This document shows, piece after piece, positions 13,507-16,847 of a stretch of 16,847 bases of DNA. The DNA comes from CBDUXT01 sp965371245 (GTDB taxonomy: Bacteria > Planctomycetota > Phycisphaerae > UBA1845). The notes under the pieces are model-generated. The model ran no database searches, had not been told where the DNA came from, and was given only the letters and a program-made list of their open reading frames with translations. Each line of letters opens with the position of its first letter. Within the stretch, counting starts at the first letter, position 1. The translations under genes and the position numbers were made by a program. Location: positions 1-16,847 of the forward strand of contig CBDUXT010000111.1 of assembly GCA_965371245.1 (NCBI GenBank), written 5' to 3'.

Positions 13507-15210
13507 ATGATGTGCAATATCACGAGACGTTTGCTCGCGGCGTGTTTCTTCTGCTTGGTGATCGGCGCCTTCGCCTATCACAAGGTGAGCGCCTGCGGTG
13601 GGTTCTTCTGTCAACAGATACCCATCAATCAGGCCGGTGAACAGATCATCTTCCGCCAGGATGGAGACATGGTGACAGCCGTCGTCCTGATTCAATACGC
13701 CGGCGCCGCCGATGACTTTTCCTGGGTCGTGCCGGTTCCGGGCATCCCCGAGTTATCGACGGGCAGTGATCTCGTGTTCGCGCCGCTGGAGCTGGCGACC
13801 CGGCCGCAGTTCCTTCTCGAGACCGTCGGGCAGCCGTGCCTGGATGTGTTCCCGGGTGGGCTGGCTCCTCCGTTCACGTCGGTAGGCACTTCGGACTCGG
13901 CCGACGACGGCATCGATATCCTTGAGGCGCTCAGCGTTGGCCCGTTCGACGTAGTCGTCGTCAGCAGCGACGATCCGGAGTCCCTGGCCACCTGGCTCGC
14001 CGACAACAACTACGATCTGTCGGACCGCGGGCGCGAGCTGATCACTCCGTACGTCGAAGAGGGCATGAACTTTGTAGCGCTGCGTCTGCGGCAGGATCAG
14101 GGCGTCGGCGACATCCAGCCGCTCATCATGCGGTACGTCAGTGACGAGCCGATGATCCCGATTCGTTTGACGGCCGTGGCCGCCGAGCCGGACATGGGAG
14201 TCATCGTGTGGCTGCTCGGTGACTCGCGCGCCGTGCCGCTCAACTATCTCCACGTGACGCCCAACTACACGACGCTCAACTGGTATGCCGGAACGGGAAA
14301 CGCCTACGCCAGCTACCAGGGGCTCATCACGGCCGCGATGAACGAAGCCGGCGGCCAGGGCTTCGCCACCGACTACGCCGGCAGAGACCTGGACGTGGTG
14401 GCACAGCTACCGTCGGCCACGACCCTCGAAGACGAGCTGGTTCGGCTGTCGTCGATCGCCGGCGACGCGGACATGATCGCGGCCACCGCCGGGGGGTTCG
14501 TGTTTCAGTCCGACAAAGTGCTGGAGATCCTGCGCAGACAGCTTCCCCTACCCGAAGGACAAGGCGAGTTCATCTACCAGGTGCCCGCACTGTTGACGGA
14601 GGTGTTCTCCGCGGCGGAACTGTCGGCCGCGCGAGACGGACTCGTCGTCGAGCTGAACGACTCGGTCATCGACCCCCTGATCGAAACGGTGGCGGTGTTC
14701 GACGGTGATCCGTACATGACGCGCCTGTTCACAACGTTGTCGCCCGAGGAAATGACGCTCGATCCTGGTTTTTCCTTCAACCCGGACCTGGGCGATCAAT
14801 CCATCGAACGACGGGCAACGCTGTCGGCCGCCTGCAGCGCCTTTGGCACCTCATGGACGCTGACGCTGGGGCCGGGCACGGGCCGCGACGGCGAGGTGGT
14901 CATCCGAGGAACCGGCTTGCCGCCGTCATTCACCGTGCCCGCGATCGACCAGGACTCCGTCTGGCGAACCGAGATGGTCGGCGTCAGCGGGCCTCCCACG
15001 ATCGTCACGCAGAAGCAGTTCGCGGTCGCTCAGGTGATTGGCGAGGGTGGGGGGGGCGCGCTCGCTCTGTGTGGGCTGGGCACGGCCGAGTGCGGCGTGG
15101 GAACGGCCGCCGCGATGCTCATGATGATGCTCGGGCTCCGCCTCATGCGTAGCGGAAGAACGGAACGTCGAGTTGTTCCGGTAGAAGGGTCGCGGCGCAA
15201 ACGGCGATAG
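13507..15210 (+). CDS. DUF2330 exported protein with C-terminal membrane tail
   Basis: A 567-aa protein matching DUF2330 by its opening block CGGFFCQQIPINQAGEQII and the following FSWVVPVPGIPELS. The biochemical function of this family is unknown. Residues 1-29 are a signal peptide; the Cys at 30 follows V-S-A and could be a lipobox, though the CGGFFC cysteines are family features and may instead form a disulfide. The middle is a long exported beta-rich region. Near the end, CGLGTAECGVGT (from about residue 520) leads into a hydrophobic segment (about 531-547) and a very basic tail (RTERR, GSRRKRR), a C-terminal anchor in style. AGGAG at 13498-13502 is 4 nt before ATG 13507 and 7 nt before ATG 13510, so the second Met may be the true start. 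It stands alone. Presumed location is the outer envelope or surface. Confidence 0.88.
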   Translation: MMCNITRRLLAACFFCLVIGAFAYHKVSACGGFFCQQIPINQAGEQIIFRQDGDMVTAVVLIQYAGAADDFSWVVPVPGIPELSTGSDLVFAPLELATRPQFLLETVGQPCLDVFPGGLAPPFTSVGTSDSADDGIDILEALSVGPFDVVVVSSDDPESLATWLADNNYDLSDRGRELITPYVEEGMNFVALRLRQDQGVGDIQPLIMRYVSDEPMIPIRLTAVAAEPDMGVIVWLLGDSRAVPLNYLHVTPNYTTLNWYAGTGNAYASYQGLITAAMNEAGGQGFATDYAGRDLDVVAQLPSATTLEDELVRLSSIAGDADMIAATAGGFVFQSDKVLEILRRQLPLPEGQGEFIYQVPALLTEVFSAAELSAARDGLVVELNDSVIDPLIETVAVFDGDPYMTRLFTTLSPEEMTLDPGFSFNPDLGDQSIERRATLSAACSAFGTSWTLTLGPGTGRDGEVVIRGTGLPPSFTVPAIDQDSVWRTEMVGVSGPPTIVTQKQFAVAQVIGEGGGGALALCGLGTAECGVGTAAAMLMMMLGLRLMRSGRTERRVVPVEGSRRKRR

Positions 15211-15256
15211 TGTTTGCTCACGCCTCATTGTGCGGGCTCAGATCCACGCCGTGCTA

Positions 15257-15329
15257 TGTGCCACTGCTCTTGAGCAGTGCCGATGGCGGTTCTCGTACAA
15301 CCCCTGCACTGCTCAAGAGCAGTGGCACA
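15257..15329. repeat. Perfect 24-bp-arm palindrome between convergent genes (family C)
   Basis: Arms 15257-15280 and 15306-15329 are perfectly complementary over 24 bp around a 25-nt loop. Each arm is itself a near-perfect palindrome (CACTGCTC/GAGCAGTG around TT or AA), so the DNA can form one long hairpin or two small ones. It lies between the converging stops of the DUF2330 gene (15210) and the tandem-95 gene (15410) and may end transcripts from both sides. The remaining spacer (15330-15409) shows nothing further. Confidence 0.8.
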
Positions 15330-15409
15330 CCCGCGGCTTCAGGCGCGACCACTGCGACTACGCGGTATGCCGCAATCAAGACGAGGTAACAGCGTGGCCT
15401 TGAGCGCGC

Positions 15410-16847
15410 TCACTCGCCCTTACGACGTGACGAACGGTGACCCAGGCCTCTGATCAGTCCCCAGAGTCGCATCACGAAACCCGCGTTTCCCGTCGCGCCC
15501 ATCATCGAGATCGGACCCGTGCCGGCCGCGAGCTGGTCCCCGGACGCCGCCGCGTCCGGTCCGAAAGGATCGCGGGGAGCTTCGTCGGGAGCCCTCGTGC
15601 GCCGGTTGAACTCCTCGTCGTCCAGCTCGCTGAGCGGCACCGTGCGGTTGGGCTCGCGTTCCGTAGGAGCAGGCTCGCTTCCCCCGCCGCCGACCACGGG
15701 TGCGGGCGTGCCCAGTGGCGCCGAGCCCGGGACGGGCACTTCTTCGAACACCTGGGCAACCGTCAGGCTTCCGGTGTTGTCGGCGAACGCCGCCGTAGCT
15801 TCCACGGGTGCGTCCTGGGCGGCGGGAAGGACGACGTTGGTGACAGCCACGAAATCTCCGGGCAGGCTCTCCGCGTCCACGCGGGCCGATCCAGCCTCTT
15901 CAAGTGCCGCGATCGCTTCATCCTGCGATTCCAGAACGTCCGCAGCCACGACGGCCTCCTCCAGATCGTCCATCGGATCAAGTATCTGGAGGTCGTCCGG
16001 TTCATCGACAACGTTTTCCACGGTCGTCGGTTGGGAATCGGTGGGCGAAGGTGTCATATTCTCGGCACTAGCTGGCGCGGTGTTCGATCCAACGGAAACC
16101 GGCGGCGTGCTGACGGCCTCAGTCGGGACCGGAACCGGTATTGGTCCGCCCGCATTCACCACCACTGGCGGGGCGGAGACCGGAGGAGAATCCTGGACGC
16201 TTGGTATCGGATCCGGCTCGGTGGCGGCACTCGTGGTCGATGGTGGCACTGGGTCCGGCTCACTTGAGACGCTTGGCGGCGATGGCGCGGGAGCCGGCGC
16301 GGGTGCCGGCGGCGGCGGCGGGGCAGCGTCGATCGTTACGTTGACGGTGGCCGTGTCGGTATTGCCGTTACCGTCCTCGACGGTGTAGGTGAACGAGTCG
16401 CTGCCATTGAAGCCGGCGTTGGGCGTGTAGGTGAAGGTTCCGTCGCCGTTGTCGACCACCGTGCCGTTGGCCGCCTGCGTGAAGCCGGTGATCGACAGGT
16501 TGTCGCCCTCGGGATCGGTGTCGTTGGTCAGCACGTTGCCGGTGGTGACCGCGCTATCTTCGGTGGTGGTCACGGCGTCATCGACGGCATCGGGCGCGAC
16601 GTTCGGCGGCGGCGGGGCCGCATCGACCGTCACGTTCACGGTGGCCGTGTCCGTATTGCCATTGCCGTCGTCGATGGTGTAGGTGAACGAGTCGCTGCCA
16701 TTGAAGCCGGCATTGGGCGTGTAGGTGAAGGTTCCGTCGCCGTTGTCCGCGACGGTTCCGTTGGCCGCCTGCGTGAAGCCGGTGATCGAGAGCGTGTCGC
16801 CCTCGGGATCGGTGTCGTTGCTTAGCACGTTGCCGGTGGTGACCGCG
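15410..16847 (-). CDS. Tandem-95 repeat (VCBS/cadherin-like) surface protein, C-terminal part
   Basis: 478 residues of a larger protein whose N-terminus lies beyond the window; no start codon is expected here, since the frame is open to the edge. It opens with two 98-residue repeats of the tandem-95/cadherin-like kind, each with NVLxNDTDPEGDxLSITGF, NGDGTFTYTPNAGFNGSDSFTY and DGNGNTDTATVNVT. A Pro/Ala-rich linker (APAPAPAPSPPS and following) and a Ser/Thr/Pro-rich stretch come next, then an acidic segment (DEPDDLQILDPMDDLEE). A roughly 160-residue C-terminal region of unknown type follows and ends with a weak hydrophobic patch (GFVMRLWGLI) and a basic tail (HRSSRRKGE). Such proteins are usually huge, secreted, calcium-dependent adhesins or matrix proteins. 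The exact role and secretion route are not visible. Confidence 0.85.
   Translation of the reverse strand, partial: AVTTGNVLSNDTDPEGDTLSITGFTQAANGTVADNGDGTFTYTPNAGFNGSDSFTYTIDDGNGNTDTATVNVTVDAAPPPPNVAPDAVDDAVTTTEDSAVTTGNVLTNDTDPEGDNLSITGFTQAANGTVVDNGDGTFTYTPNAGFNGSDSFTYTVEDGNGNTDTATVNVTIDAAPPPPPAPAPAPAPSPPSVSSEPDPVPPSTTSAATEPDPIPSVQDSPPVSAPPVVVNAGGPIPVPVPTEAVSTPPVSVGSNTAPASAENMTPSPTDSQPTTVENVVDEPDDLQILDPMDDLEEAVVAADVLESQDEAIAALEEAGSARVDAESLPGDFVAVTNVVLPAAQDAPVEATAAFADNTGSLTVAQVFEEVPVPGSAPLGTPAPVVGGGGSEPAPTEREPNRTVPLSELDDEEFNRRTRAPDEAPRDPFGPDAAASGDQLAAGTGPISMMGATGNAGFVMRLWGLIRGLGHRSSRRKGE
16260..16847 (-). repeat. 294-bp tandem repeat in the tandem-95 gene
   Basis: The segment ending GGTGGTGACCGCG at 16553 recurs ending at 16847, giving a period of 294 bp (98 codons). 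Over the best-conserved 175 bases I count about ten differences by eye. The similarity fades below about 16322, where the second unit runs into a Pro/Ala linker encoded by GGC/GCC-rich sequence. The array probably continues past the window edge. Confidence 0.85.

Noticed and set aside
15437..16388. 276- and 289-aa plus-strand frames opposite the tandem-95 gene
   Set aside because: Low-complexity Ser/Gly/Ala shadows of the repeat and Pro-rich linker on the minus strand.

Overview
The window looks like a chromosomal segment of a GC-rich, Gram-negative-type bacterium, most likely a planctomycete (Phycisphaerae-like). This is inferred from content: a DUF2330 exported protein, a thrombospondin-type-3 protein with a C-terminal membrane tail, a giant tandem-95 repeat protein, a long hybrid histidine kinase, and intergenic spaces filled with palindromic repeats of a style I associate with planctomycete genomes. 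No sequence search was run. No rRNA, tRNA, CRISPR array, transposase or phage gene was seen.

Layout. 1-1166: gene-free stretch packed with remnants of at least four palindromic repeat families. 1167-2894 (+): exported YtcJ-type amidohydrolase. 3149-4084 (+): secreted, surface-anchored protein with calcium-binding TSP3 repeats. 4326-4781 (+): stand-alone double-ACT-domain protein behind a good -10 box. 4782-5394: repeat-bearing spacer ending in a candidate promoter. 5395-8216 (+): a small protein of unknown function translationally coupled to a CBS-PAS-PAS-HisKA-HATPase-REC hybrid histidine kinase. Its first PAS domain keeps the residues that bind and sense haem in FixL. 8404-9585 (+): dprA. 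9781-11739 (+): acetoacetyl-CoA synthetase. 11906-13087 (-): an isocitrate/isopropylmalate dehydrogenase-family enzyme with an NADP-type cofactor signature and a structured leader. 13507-15210 (+): DUF2330 protein. 15410-16847 (-): C-terminal part of a tandem-95 (VCBS/cadherin-like) surface protein running off the window.

How genes work together. Most genes stand alone, each separated by a repeat element. The only tight operon is 5395-8216, possibly extended to dprA through a 64-aa ORF that overlaps both neighbours by 4 nt. Acetoacetyl-CoA synthetase and the dehydrogenase are convergent and share one perfect 26-bp-arm hairpin between them. Three proteins are exported and probably surface-displayed. 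Two of these (3149-4084 and 13507-15210) end in a Cys-Gly, hydrophobic segment and Arg-rich tail, which suggests a shared C-terminal sorting or anchoring route.

The most notable points are: (a) the interspersed palindrome families, including a 70-bp element present as two full-length copies in opposite orientation and a hairpin family in three states of decay; (b) the FixL-like haem-binding signature in a CBS-containing kinase coupled to an unknown small protein; (c) the dehydrogenase, with all four NADP-specificity residues but a changed substrate-loop residue; and (d) the shared Cys-containing C-terminal tails. I found no obvious defence or mobile system.
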